Below, piece by piece: positions 1 through 6,787 of a stretch of DNA of 64,000 bases (position 1 is the first letter of the stretch; the number at the start of each line of letters is the position of its first letter). The DNA comes from Bacteroidota bacterium (GTDB taxonomy: Bacteria > Bacteroidota > Bacteroidia > Chitinophagales > Chitinophagaceae), in NCBI GenBank assembly GCA_947452905.1, contig CANGEP010000005.1:1-64000 (forward strand). The letters are read 5' to 3'. A model generated the notes under the pieces. The model ran no database searches. It saw nothing but the letters and a program-made list of their open reading frames with translations, and was not told the DNA's origin. Made by a program: the position numbers and the translations under genes.

Positions 1-109
1 TAAAATCCGATATCACTAATTCATGATACCATTCAAATAAAGCAACCCTTGCCATAGGGTATTTTTTGGCATATGCTAGAAGCGTTCTTCGGGTGATAAT
101 ATTAAACAC
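1..109 (-). CDS. HigB-family type II toxin, partial (runs off left edge)
   Basis: Reading the minus strand from a GTG at 109-107, an open frame runs off the left edge without a stop. The visible part contains RRTLLAYAKKYP followed by ALFEWYHE. This matches the start of the HigB toxin family (PF09907 type), in which a KYPDA-like turn is followed by a WY motif. Members are small ribosome-dependent mRNA interferases, usually with an antitoxin gene directly downstream, which here would lie outside the window. The GTG start is inferred, and a TATCTTTG box just upstream (121-114) would make the message almost leaderless. Only about 36 residues are visible, so the family call rests on a short stretch. 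Confidence 0.6.
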   Translation of the reverse strand, partial: MFNIITRRTLLAYAKKYPMARVALFEWYHELVISDF

Positions 110-169
110 AACACAAAGATAATAAGTTTACTAATAGAAAACTTTCTAAATTCAATCTATTTTGAAAAA

Positions 170-196
170 GCTGCAATTTTGGTGCGAAGGGGAAGC
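170..196 (+). repeat. Left imperfect direct repeat flanking the toxin-antitoxin pair
   Basis: This 27 bp stretch (GCTGCAATTTTGGTGCGAAG and on) aligns without gaps to 1070-1096 (GATGCAACTTTGATGCAAAT and on), with about 21 of 27 positions identical and a spacing of exactly 900 bp. Each copy is followed about 11 bp later by a terminator-like hairpin. The two copies bracket the toxin-antitoxin genes at 380-1031. It could be a recombination (att-like) footprint or a duplicated gene-end segment. No integrase is visible. Confidence 0.5.
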
Positions 197-206
197 CAAA
201 CTGGAC

Positions 207-235
207 AAGCCATCAGAAATGATGGCTTTTTCTTT
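207..235 (+). terminator. Hairpin terminator with GAAA loop
   Basis: Perfect stem 207-215 / 220-228 with a GAAA tetraloop, followed by a T-rich tract on the plus strand, the form of an intrinsic terminator. No plus-strand gene is visible before it within the window. The rest of 110-379 holds the left direct repeat and the divergent promoters of the two toxin loci; no other gene was seen. Confidence 0.7.
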
Positions 236-356
236 GTCCATTAGTCAGTTAGGATAGCTGCAACTGCGTATAAATACCTTAATTTTCAAACATTTTACTT
301 CAGATATTCAGTTCTATTTAGATGATAATTTATTTCATTAAAGTTCCATTTTAAGT

Positions 357-364
357 TAACTTTG
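357..364 (+). promoter_or_regulatory. Bacteroidota -7 promoter box for the toxin-antitoxin operon
   Basis: TAACTTTG is a perfect match to the Bacteroidota TAnnTTTG element, 15 bp before the toxin ATG at 380. This gives a very short leader. No clear -33 TTG partner is visible at the usual distance. Confidence 0.5.
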
Positions 365-379
365 TAAACTAAGAATTAA

Positions 380-721
380 ATGAATCAAGTAAGAGAGCTA
401 GTCTTTTATAGAAACTATTTTTATGATTTTTTCGACAAACAGACTGAAAAGACAAAAGAAAAGATTGATTATGTTTTATTCTTGTTGACTCATGTTGAAA
501 ATGTTCCTGAAAATTTTTTGAAACATTTGAAAGGTCATAATGGATTGTATGAAATAAGGGTTGAGTATAACAGTAATATTTTTAGAATATTCTGTTGTTT
601 TGATAAAGAGAAAATGGTTGTTTTATTTAATGGTTTTCAAAAGAAATCACAAAAGACTTACAGCAAAGTAATAGATAGAGCTTTTAGAATAATGAAAGAA
701 TATTTTAGTACAACTAAATAA
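380..721 (+). CDS. RelE/HigB-like (Gp49 family) type II toxin
   Basis: 113-residue basic protein with the layout of phage-derived Gp49/HigB-like toxins (PF05973). An N-terminal helical part is followed by the strand pairs HNGLYEIRVEY, NIFRIFCCFD and MVVLFNGFQKKSQKT, then a C-terminal helix. Such proteins cleave mRNA on the ribosome and are neutralised by an HTH partner. The antitoxin gene starts 7 bp downstream, so the order is toxin first, as in higBA. The region is visibly richer in A and T than its neighbours, which fits recent acquisition. The family is clear; the exact toxin subfamily and its target are inferred. Confidence 0.85.
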   Translation: MNQVRELVFYRNYFYDFFDKQTEKTKEKIDYVLFLLTHVENVPENFLKHLKGHNGLYEIRVEYNSNIFRIFCCFDKEKMVVLFNGFQKKSQKTYSKVIDRAFRIMKEYFSTTK

Positions 722-728
722 AGATATA

Positions 729-1031
729 ATGGCAAAAAAAATAAACTCAATAACTACTTTTAATAAGCATTTAAATAGTAGATATGGTTTAAAAGGGTCA
801 GAAAAAAGATCTGATTTTGAAATTAAAGCAAAAGCTTTTTTAATTGGAGAGATTATAAAAGAGGAAAGAAAAAATGCTAAAATGACACAAGAGCAATTGG
901 CCGATAAAATTGGAGCCAAAAAAAGTTTTATCTCACGAATTGAAAATGGGAAAACAGATATTCAACTTTCAACATTATATAGGTTGCTTGAATTTGGATT
1001 AGGTAAAACAGTAAAAGTTTTAGTGAATTAA
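729..1031 (+). CDS. XRE-family HTH antitoxin (HigA-like)
   Basis: 100-residue protein with a helix-turn-helix of the XRE/Cro type at roughly residues 43-97; the core TQEQLADKIGAKKSFISRIE is textbook. It follows the toxin gene by 7 bp and ends at a strong hairpin terminator. By analogy with HigA it should bind and inhibit the toxin at 380-721 and autorepress the shared promoter. The N-terminal ~40 residues probably contact the toxin, which is an inference. It is the only DNA-binding regulator recognised in the window. Confidence 0.88.
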   Translation: MAKKINSITTFNKHLNSRYGLKGSEKRSDFEIKAKAFLIGEIIKEERKNAKMTQEQLADKIGAKKSFISRIENGKTDIQLSTLYRLLEFGLGKTVKVLVN

Positions 1032-1069
1032 TCATATCTAAAACATGAGGTCTCAATTTGCGACTTCAT

Positions 1070-1096
1070 GATGCAACTTTGATGCAAATGGGGAGC
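1070..1096 (+). repeat. Right imperfect direct repeat flanking the toxin-antitoxin pair
   Basis: Partner of the repeat at 170-196, with about 21 of 27 bases identical and no gaps. Just upstream a related TGCGACTT unit adds an internal TGC(G/A)A repetition between about 1058 and 1088. The copy lies between the antitoxin stop and the terminator hairpin at 1107-1140, mirroring the left copy and its hairpin. Confidence 0.5.
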
Positions 1097-1106
1097 ACAA
1101 AAAGGT

Positions 1107-1140
1107 AAAAAGGTTATACTTTTGTAGTATAACCTTTTTT
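1107..1140 (+). terminator. Strong intrinsic terminator after the antitoxin
   Basis: A 14 bp stem (1107-1120 with 1126-1139) and a 5 nt loop TTTGT, running into a T tract. It ends the toxin-antitoxin operon just 9 bp before the next ATG. The stem is A-rich on its left arm, so it could also work on the opposite strand. Confidence 0.85.
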
Positions 1141-1148
1141 ATTTTCTT

Positions 1149-1538
1149 ATGAATCGAATTATTCTCTCTTTTCTATTTTTAGGCATCTGCACACTTATTT
1201 CATTTAACTCAAATGCACAATTAAAAAATAAAATGTACCGAATTGCAAAAATTAAAGTTGATGGAAATCAATTAGAACAATATAAAGTGGCTCTTAAAGA
1301 ACAGATGAATACAGCAATAAAAGTAGAGCCAGGCGTATTATCTTATACAGTGGTAGCGGACAAAAAAGATTCAAGTTTGATAACTATAATGGAGGTTTAT
1401 GCAAATCTGGATGCATATCAGTCCCATATATTGACACCTCATTTTAAAAAATACAAAGATACAGTTAAGGATATGGTTTTATCTTTAGAGTTAATTGATA
1501 CTGAATTGATTGAGAGAGTGCATAAATCTGATTATTAA
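1149..1538 (+). CDS. Exported antibiotic-biosynthesis-monooxygenase (ABM) fold protein
   Basis: 129 residues with a signal peptide (hydrophobic segment at 4-20, cleavage likely after NSNAQ). The mature part has the small ferredoxin-like ABM fold: YRIAKIKVD, a helix EQYKVALKEQMNTAIKVEPG, then VLSYTVVADKKDSSLITIMEVYAN in separate strands and a typical SHILTPHFKKY segment. ABM proteins act as quinol monooxygenases, heme oxygenases or merely stress proteins. The secreted forms in Bacteroidota are uncharacterised. The gene stands alone after the terminator at 1107-1140. The substrate is unknown. Confidence 0.75.
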   Translation: MNRIILSFLFLGICTLISFNSNAQLKNKMYRIAKIKVDGNQLEQYKVALKEQMNTAIKVEPGVLSYTVVADKKDSSLITIMEVYANLDAYQSHILTPHFKKYKDTVKDMVLSLELIDTELIERVHKSDY

Positions 1539-1572
1539 ATTATAAGAACTCAACCCTCTAATTTCCTGATAT

Positions 1573-2463
1573 TCACTTTTTCAACAAACCTTGCACTTCT
1601 AGCCAATCGGCAAAGCGTTCAATCCAAGTATCGCTTGTAGTATGTTGTACGCGCATTCCAAAACCATGACTTCCTTGATTATACACATGTAGTTCTGCAT
1701 CTTTTTTTGCAGTATTCCATGCAGTAAATAAATCAACACTATGAGGTTGTAAGTTTAGTGGATCATTTGCTGCTACAGTAATAAACATAGGAGGTGCGTC
1801 GGGTAAAATAGTGCCATGCATTTCTTTGGGGAAAAATGCATAAATAGGTGCCACAAAATTTGGTTTGTTTTGGGCAGTATAATTAAATGCTGCCGATGCT
1901 GCTATGGTACCACCTGCTGAAAAACCTATGATGCCAATTTTGTCTGAATTAATATTGTATTCATTCGCATGAGCTCTTACATAAGCCAATGCTACTTTAC
2001 CATCGGCAATACACAAAGGAATGGTTTCTTGTTGTGCTTTTTGCTTTTCTTTGTCGCCGTTATGAACCGCGTCGTTAAAATATTTAATGGGGTCGCCATT
2101 GGTTACATGGGCAAGACGATATTTTAATACAAAACAAGTAATTCCTTTTTTCACTAACCATTTAGCTACATCATACCCTTCATTACCCATAGAAAGTGCA
2201 ATAAATCCTCCCCCTGGGCAAATGACTACAGCGGTACCATTAGCAACACTTGGGTCGGGGGTAAAAACAGTTAAGCTAGGCTTTGTAACATTATAAACTA
2301 CTTGTGTTCTCCAGGTATTATTTTCATTTACACCCTCTTCCCAATTCCAGCTTTCAGCGCCGGGTGCAGCACCATTGTATATTTGAACAACTTTATTTTG
2401 TGCTTGTAGTACAAACGTAGTGGATAATACAATAGCAATAAGAACAATAATTTTTTTATGCAT
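1573..2463 (-). CDS. Secreted alpha/beta hydrolase (acetyl-esterase-like)
   Basis: 296 residues with a signal peptide ending near LQAQ (residue 22). The alpha/beta-hydrolase signature is complete: oxyanion loop CPGGGF (82-87), nucleophile elbow GFSAGG with Ser182, probable Asp234 in ANDPLN, and His266 in GSHGFG. It resembles the acetyl/xylan-esterase-like hydrolases often found in Bacteroidota carbohydrate loci, which remove acyl groups from sugars in the periplasm. No glycan-degrading genes are adjacent, so the substrate is open. It is monocistronic and faces away from the VOC/DoxX genes. Confidence 0.82.
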   Translation of the reverse strand: MHKKIIVLIAIVLSTTFVLQAQNKVVQIYNGAAPGAESWNWEEGVNENNTWRTQVVYNVTKPSLTVFTPDPSVANGTAVVICPGGGFIALSMGNEGYDVAKWLVKKGITCFVLKYRLAHVTNGDPIKYFNDAVHNGDKEKQKAQQETIPLCIADGKVALAYVRAHANEYNINSDKIGIIGFSAGGTIAASAAFNYTAQNKPNFVAPIYAFFPKEMHGTILPDAPPMFITVAANDPLNLQPHSVDLFTAWNTAKKDAELHVYNQGSHGFGMRVQHTTSDTWIERFADWLEVQGLLKK

Positions 2464-2654
2464 ATAATTTCATTTAGGGGTAAGTAAATTTACCTTAAAT
2501 TATTAAATACATTCATTATTGAGTCACTATTATTTTCTAATTTAATAATAGGTTACGGTTGCCATTTGTTAATTTAAAATAATTTATGTCATATTCTTTA
2601 TTTTTACAGCGCAGGCCCATTAGCTATGCGTTAGTTGCATAAAACATTTTAGTA

Positions 2655-3071
2655 ATGAAGCAAATATTTATAAATCTTCCCGTAAATGATGTCGAAAAAT
2701 CGATGCAATTGTATTTAGCACTTGGGTTTACTGCAAATCCTTTATTTACCGATGAGCAACAAAAATGTGTTATATGGTCCGATGCTATTTACCTAATGAT
2801 TCAAACTAAAGAATTTTCAAATAGCTATCTAAAAAAAACTAATACTGATACTAATCAAATTTTAACGTCTTCACATACATTACCTGTTGAAAGCATAAAA
2901 AAAGTAGACGAAATTCTTGATAAAGCTTTAAAAGCAGGTGCAAATGAACCCGTAGCTCCTTTAAAAGAAGATTTTATGTATCTTAGAACTATAGAAGATC
3001 TCGATGGATATTTATGGGGAATCATGTATATAGATTTGGCTAAATTTAAAATAGTAAAACAAAAAATATGA
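2655..3071 (+). CDS. VOC (glyoxalase/bleomycin-resistance fold) family protein
   Basis: 138-residue cytoplasmic protein opening with FINLPVNDVEKSMQLYLALGF, given here only as a motif class: the strand-helix start typical of vicinal-oxygen-chelate modules. It ends with a DLDGYLWGIMYID strand where the metal-ligand position would fall, but the canonical Glu/His ligands are not all evident. Members include glyoxalases, dioxygenases and antibiotic-binding proteins, and no substrate can be given. Its stop overlaps the next start by 4 bp, so it is translationally coupled to the DoxX gene. Confidence 0.75.
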   Translation: MKQIFINLPVNDVEKSMQLYLALGFTANPLFTDEQQKCVIWSDAIYLMIQTKEFSNSYLKKTNTDTNQILTSSHTLPVESIKKVDEILDKALKAGANEPVAPLKEDFMYLRTIEDLDGYLWGIMYIDLAKFKIVKQKI

Positions 3072-3430
3072 AAAACAAAATTATCTATTGGGTATTAACA
3101 GGCTTAGTAGCTTTTATTTTTATAGGAAGTGCCATTGGTAAATTCACAGCCAATACAGAAGCCTTAAAAATGGGCGAATCTTTTGGTTTAAATGCAAATA
3201 CATTTACAATCCTAGGTATCATTGAAATTGTTTCTGCAATTTTATTTATAATACCACGAACAGGAGTTTTGGGCACATTGTTATTAGCCGCGTATATGGG
3301 TGGTGCCATAGCTACTCATCTTGAACATGGATTGCCATTTTTGGCTCAATGCATGATACAAGCATTTATTTGGATGGTAGCCGTTTATCGATTTCCTGAA
3401 TTAAGATCCAGATTGGTTAATGGCAAGTAA
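3068..3430 (+). CDS. DoxX-like membrane protein
   Basis: 120 residues with four predicted membrane helices (about 5-25, 44-62, 68-86, 95-112). The first helix has the SAIGKF pattern of the DoxX/DoxX-like family, where an early GxxK-type motif is conserved. It is coupled by a 4 bp ATGA overlap to the upstream VOC gene, so the pair probably works together. Family members are linked to quinone or thiosulfate redox chemistry and to oxidative-stress complexes, but this one is not characterised. Confidence 0.8.
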   Translation: MKNKIIYWVLTGLVAFIFIGSAIGKFTANTEALKMGESFGLNANTFTILGIIEIVSAILFIIPRTGVLGTLLLAAYMGGAIATHLEHGLPFLAQCMIQAFIWMVAVYRFPELRSRLVNGK

Positions 3431-3435
3431 ACAAC

Positions 3436-3858
3436 TTACTTGCTGTAATCTATCATCCATTCAATACCATATTTGTCTCTAAAGGCACCAAAGTAAGATC
3501 CCCATGGGCTATCACCTATGGGGAATTCTATTTCCCCTCCAGCCGAAAGACCATTAAATATAGCATCTGCCTCTTCTTTACTTTCGGCACTCACCGTAAT
3601 TTTGCTTCTATTTTCTTGTTCATTTACTTTACCCAGCATATTAGGAACATCACTACCCATTAAACTGGTTTTTCCACCAATTGGTAATGAAATATGCATT
3701 ATTTTATTTAGCTCTTCTTCGGGGAAACTAAAACCAATACCGCTTAATTCTTTAAAACGAACAAGTCTTTTAAACTCACCTCCAAATACTGATTTATAAA
3801 ACTCAAAAGCCTCTTCGGTGTTACCATTAAAATGAATATGTGGTCCAATATTTGCCAT
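3436..3858 (-). CDS. PhnB/YjdN-like VOC family protein
   Basis: 140 residues with the PhnB-type VOC layout: an IHFNGNTEEAFEFYKSVFGG start, a central SLPIGG, then a PWGSYFGAFRDKYGIEWMID end, the usual W-G-x-x-x-G-x-x-x-D-x-x-G-x-x-W signature. Despite the PhnB name, such proteins are not phosphonate enzymes, and their substrates are generally unknown. The gene ends 5 bp from the convergent DoxX gene and sits just downstream of the VanZ-fusion gene on the same strand (22 bp gap), so they may share a transcript. Confidence 0.82.
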   Translation of the reverse strand: MANIGPHIHFNGNTEEAFEFYKSVFGGEFKRLVRFKELSGIGFSFPEEELNKIMHISLPIGGKTSLMGSDVPNMLGKVNEQENRSKITVSAESKEEADAIFNGLSAGGEIEFPIGDSPWGSYFGAFRDKYGIEWMIDYSK

Positions 3859-3880
3859 ATAGTTGTTTTTTAATTTTTAT

Positions 3881-4753
3881 TTATTTAATACCACAAATTA
3901 AAACCATCGATGCTGTTTCGGTATCATCTATGATTACCGTTACCCTATCGCCCAATTTTAAATCGGCTGGAGTGGCGGGGCCTGCCGAGTTTTTAACAAT
4001 TGTTTTTGTATTAAGTTTTATAATTTCTTTTTTGCCATCTTTATGTACTAATGTAAAAGCATTTTCTCTTATCTCCACAATTCCACCAGTGCCTCCAGTA
4101 CCCTTGCATAAATCACAACAATTTGTATCTGCATGATTAGTAGGAATATTTTTTTGTTTTTGTTCGCTAATACTAGGTTCTAATCCAAAGGGTAAATGAA
4201 TAATTTGGTTATAGGCTATTATATACAAAATAACCAAACCACTTAATAAGGTTAAGCAAATAGTGGCTATAATTTTTTGAATTGGTTTTGAAAATCCATT
4301 GTACATTTTATATTTCCAAAAACCTATTAAAACGCCCAAGCCATTTAAAATTACATCATCAATATCAAAAATTCCTATACGTAAAACTAATTGAGTTAGT
4401 TCGATAGTCAAACCCGATGCTACAGAAAGTAAAAATATTTTCTTTGCATTAAGATTGCCAAAAACAAAAGATACCAAAAACCCTAAGGGTACTAGTGCCA
4501 CAATATTTCCACCGATATTTAATACTGCAATTAAAAACCCTCTTTCTCCTAACACATAGGGCAAAATAGATCTAAAAGGAATTAAGTTAGCGGGGCCTAC
4601 TTGTATGCCACCAAAATTGAATTTTAATTCGCCAATTCTTATAAGTGCTACCTCCTTAAATACCAATACTTTAATGAGTAAAAAAAGGTATGCTACTAAA
4701 AGGATAAGAGGAAAAATTCGCTTTCGCATTACTTCATATAATTTGCACTTCAA
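3881..4753 (-). CDS. VanZ-like membrane protein fused to a CxxC linker and a DUF5666-like domain
   Basis: 290 residues. The N-terminal ~190 form a VanZ-like domain with about five membrane helices and the conserved ELTQ...DIDDVILNGLG core (near residues 119-140). A soluble tail follows: a CCDLCKGTGG cysteine/glycine segment (about 213-222), then a small beta domain ending in LKLGDRVTV that looks like DUF5666/OB-type domains. The start is uncertain. Translation from 4753 gives eight extra residues before a better export-type start (MRKRIFPLILL) at 4729. VanZ relatives affect cell-wall antibiotic tolerance, but the role of this fusion is unknown. Confidence 0.72.
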   Translation of the reverse strand: MKCKLYEVMRKRIFPLILLVAYLFLLIKVLVFKEVALIRIGELKFNFGGIQVGPANLIPFRSILPYVLGERGFLIAVLNIGGNIVALVPLGFLVSFVFGNLNAKKIFLLSVASGLTIELTQLVLRIGIFDIDDVILNGLGVLIGFWKYKMYNGFSKPIQKIIATICLTLLSGLVILYIIAYNQIIHLPFGLEPSISEQKQKNIPTNHADTNCCDLCKGTGGTGGIVEIRENAFTLVHKDGKKEIIKLNTKTIVKNSAGPATPADLKLGDRVTVIIDDTETASMVLICGIK

Positions 4754-4801
4754 TTTACAAAAAAATTATTAAGATTAAGTTCGTTTATTTAATTTCAATA
4801 A

Positions 4802-5338
4802 ATGAACGAAATTATCAAAACCGAAAGATTAATACTTCGACAATGGAAATTGACCGATTGTGATGAATTAATAAAAATGAATCAGGATGCCAAAGTCATG
4901 AAATATTTTTTATCAATCATGTCGGGAAAACAGTCGCTCGAATTTTATGAAAGAGTACAACAACATTTTAAAGAGCATGGTTTTGGTTTATATGTAGTGG
5001 AGGATAAAACCAACCACCAATTTATGGGCTATACGGGTTTTATGATTGCTAATTTTGAGTCTAGTTTTACTCCCTGTGTTGAAATTGGTTGGCGATTTAA
5101 TGCACAATATTGGGGAAAGGGATTTGCTACCGAAGCCGCTAATGCCTGCTTACAATATGGTTATGACACACTGGGTCTTAAAACTATTTATTCCTTTACA
5201 TCGGTACACAATAAAAAGTCGGAAGCAGTTATGCAAAGAATCGGAATGCATAAAACGGGCGAGTTTAATCATCCAAAAATAGAGTTTACCCATTTTTTAT
5301 GCCCACATGTAATTTACAAGAAGGAGTTAGTAAGCTAA
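4802..5338 (+). CDS. GNAT N-acetyltransferase (RimJ/RimL-like)
   Basis: 178 residues with the start typical of the RimJ/RimL branch, TERLILRQW. The acetyl-CoA loop region is WGKGFATEAANA (around residues 110-121), and HNKKSEAVMQRIGM marks the C-terminal motif. Enzymes of this class acetylate N-terminal amines of ribosomal proteins or small amines. The acceptor cannot be told here. Its 3-prime end overlaps the convergent GNAT gene at 5327 by 12 bp. Confidence 0.85.
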   Translation: MNEIIKTERLILRQWKLTDCDELIKMNQDAKVMKYFLSIMSGKQSLEFYERVQQHFKEHGFGLYVVEDKTNHQFMGYTGFMIANFESSFTPCVEIGWRFNAQYWGKGFATEAANACLQYGYDTLGLKTIYSFTSVHNKKSEAVMQRIGMHKTGEFNHPKIEFTHFLCPHVIYKKELVS

Positions 5339-5854
5339 TGCTAATTTCATCATGATATCGGTTTGTGCCTCCTCGCCTAACACAAAAACATGAGTATCAA
5401 AAGCCACAAAACCATTTTTAGTGTAAAAACTAATAGCTCTTTTATTTTCTTCCCAAACCCCTAGCCAAACATATTTCATTTGCTTTTCTTTCGCTACTTC
5501 GATTGCTTTTTGATAAAGTAATTGACCCACCGATTTACCATGAAATTCTTTTAGTACATATATACGTTCAATTTCCAGAGCGGTTTTATCTTTTAGTTCT
5601 GTTTGTGATGCTCCAATATTTAATTTTAAATAACCAATTGCTTTATTATTTAATTCGGCAAAGAAAAAATAGGCATCGGGATTATTTAGTTCGATACTGA
5701 GTTTTTCAATCGAGAAACCATCGGCTAAATATTTATTCATATTAGCTTCAGTATTTACCTCGGCAAATGTTTCGGTAAATGTTTGCTTGCCAATTTTTTG
5801 CAAATCATTAATATCTGACACTGTAATTTTTCTGATGGTAATTGATTCGCTCAT
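5327..5854 (-). CDS. GNAT N-acetyltransferase (PaiA/SpeG-like)
   Basis: 175 residues beginning ITIRKITVSDINDLQKIGKQ. An EIERIYVLKEFHGKSVGQLL acetyl-CoA-binding strand-loop-helix lies at about residues 90-110, and ENKRAISFYTKNGF near 137-150 is the usual motif B. It resembles PaiA-type polyamine or general amine acetyltransferases. It is convergent with, and overlaps by 12 bp, a second unrelated GNAT gene, and no terminator separates them. Confidence 0.83.
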   Translation of the reverse strand: MSESITIRKITVSDINDLQKIGKQTFTETFAEVNTEANMNKYLADGFSIEKLSIELNNPDAYFFFAELNNKAIGYLKLNIGASQTELKDKTALEIERIYVLKEFHGKSVGQLLYQKAIEVAKEKQMKYVWLGVWEENKRAISFYTKNGFVAFDTHVFVLGEEAQTDIMMKLALAY

Positions 5855-5906
5855 AAAAAGTAAAATAGGTTGGTTAAAAATACAATTTTCGCCCTTAATA
5901 ATTAAC

Positions 5907-5914
5907 TAACTTTG
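5907..5914 (+). promoter_or_regulatory. Bacteroidota -7 promoter box before the extradiol dioxygenase
   Basis: TAACTTTG matches the TAnnTTTG consensus and lies 35 bp upstream of the ATG at 5950. The upstream GNAT gene is divergent, so this 95 bp gap must hold the promoter. Confidence 0.5.
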
Positions 5915-5949
5915 TATGGTTGTTTCATTTATTAAATGAATCTATTTTC

Positions 5950-6783
5950 ATGAACACGCTTAACGACTTTAAAAGTTTTACCAATACGCTACCAGCGCAA
6001 AATTATTTAATGCCTGTTTTATTTGTAGGACACGGCTCTCCCATAAATGGTATAGAGGATAATGAGTTTAGCCAAAGATGGACAAGCATTGCCAAAGAAA
6101 TTCCTACACCAGCTGCAGTTTTAGTAATATCGGCACATTGGTTTACAAAGGGTACAAGTATTACCGCTATGGATTTTCCTAAAACCATTCATGATTTTGG
6201 AGGATTCCCCGAAGCTTTGTATCAAGTGCAGTATCCTGCACCAGGCAACGCTAACCTAGCCAAAGAAACAGCGTCCATGATACATTCTACAAAAGTTGAG
6301 TTAGATCATGATTGGGGATTAGATCATGGGACTTGGACAATTGTACGACACATGTATCCTAATGCCAATATTCCAGTATTACAATTAAGCATCGATTATT
6401 CAAAAGATCCCGCTTTTCATTATGAGTTAGCCAAAGAATTTTTTCAATTGCGTAAAAAAGGCGTGTTAATAATAGGTAGCGGGAACATGGTACATAATTT
6501 ACGAATGGTCGCATGGGATAAACTTAATGGGCCCGCATATGGTTATGATTGGGCATTGCATATGAATCAAATATTTAAAGAATTAATTGAACAAAAAAAT
6601 CATCAACCATTAATTCATTATCATCAATTAGGAAAAGAAGCGATATTGGCTATTCCCACTCCCGAACATTATTTGCCTTTATTGTATACTTTGGGGTTGC
6701 AAGATAAAAATGATACTATTTCATTTTTTAACGATCAACCCGTAGGGGGCTCTTTAACAATGACCTCTGTTAAATTAGGCTAA
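5950..6783 (+). CDS. ygiD: Class III extradiol dioxygenase, 4,5-DOPA dioxygenase type (YgiD)
   Basis: 277 residues from the ATG at 5950; an upstream in-frame TTG at 5920 would add unconserved residues. The LigB-type signature is clear: FVGHGSP near the start, VISAHWF, then DHDWGLDHGTW, and a later GSGNMVHNLR, supplying the His ligands of the metal site. YgiD/DODA enzymes open the ring of L-DOPA to make a betalamic-acid precursor. In bacteria the natural substrate is often uncertain. No catechol pathway genes are nearby. Confidence 0.85.
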   Translation: MNTLNDFKSFTNTLPAQNYLMPVLFVGHGSPINGIEDNEFSQRWTSIAKEIPTPAAVLVISAHWFTKGTSITAMDFPKTIHDFGGFPEALYQVQYPAPGNANLAKETASMIHSTKVELDHDWGLDHGTWTIVRHMYPNANIPVLQLSIDYSKDPAFHYELAKEFFQLRKKGVLIIGSGNMVHNLRMVAWDKLNGPAYGYDWALHMNQIFKELIEQKNHQPLIHYHQLGKEAILAIPTPEHYLPLLYTLGLQDKNDTISFFNDQPVGGSLTMTSVKLG

Positions 6784-6787
6784 GTAT

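Noticed and set aside
647..919. Minus-strand reading frame across the toxin-antitoxin junction
   Set aside because: It overlaps two convincing coding genes and is low in typical protein features; a shadow frame.
1107..1140. The hairpin as an integron attC site
   Set aside because: Stem ends GTTATAC/GTATAAC do not fit the GTTRRRY core, and the hairpin is a plain terminator form.
5920..5949. Longer start (TTG) for the extradiol dioxygenase
   Set aside because: It would begin only 6 bp after the promoter box and adds unconserved residues; the ATG at 5950 is better.
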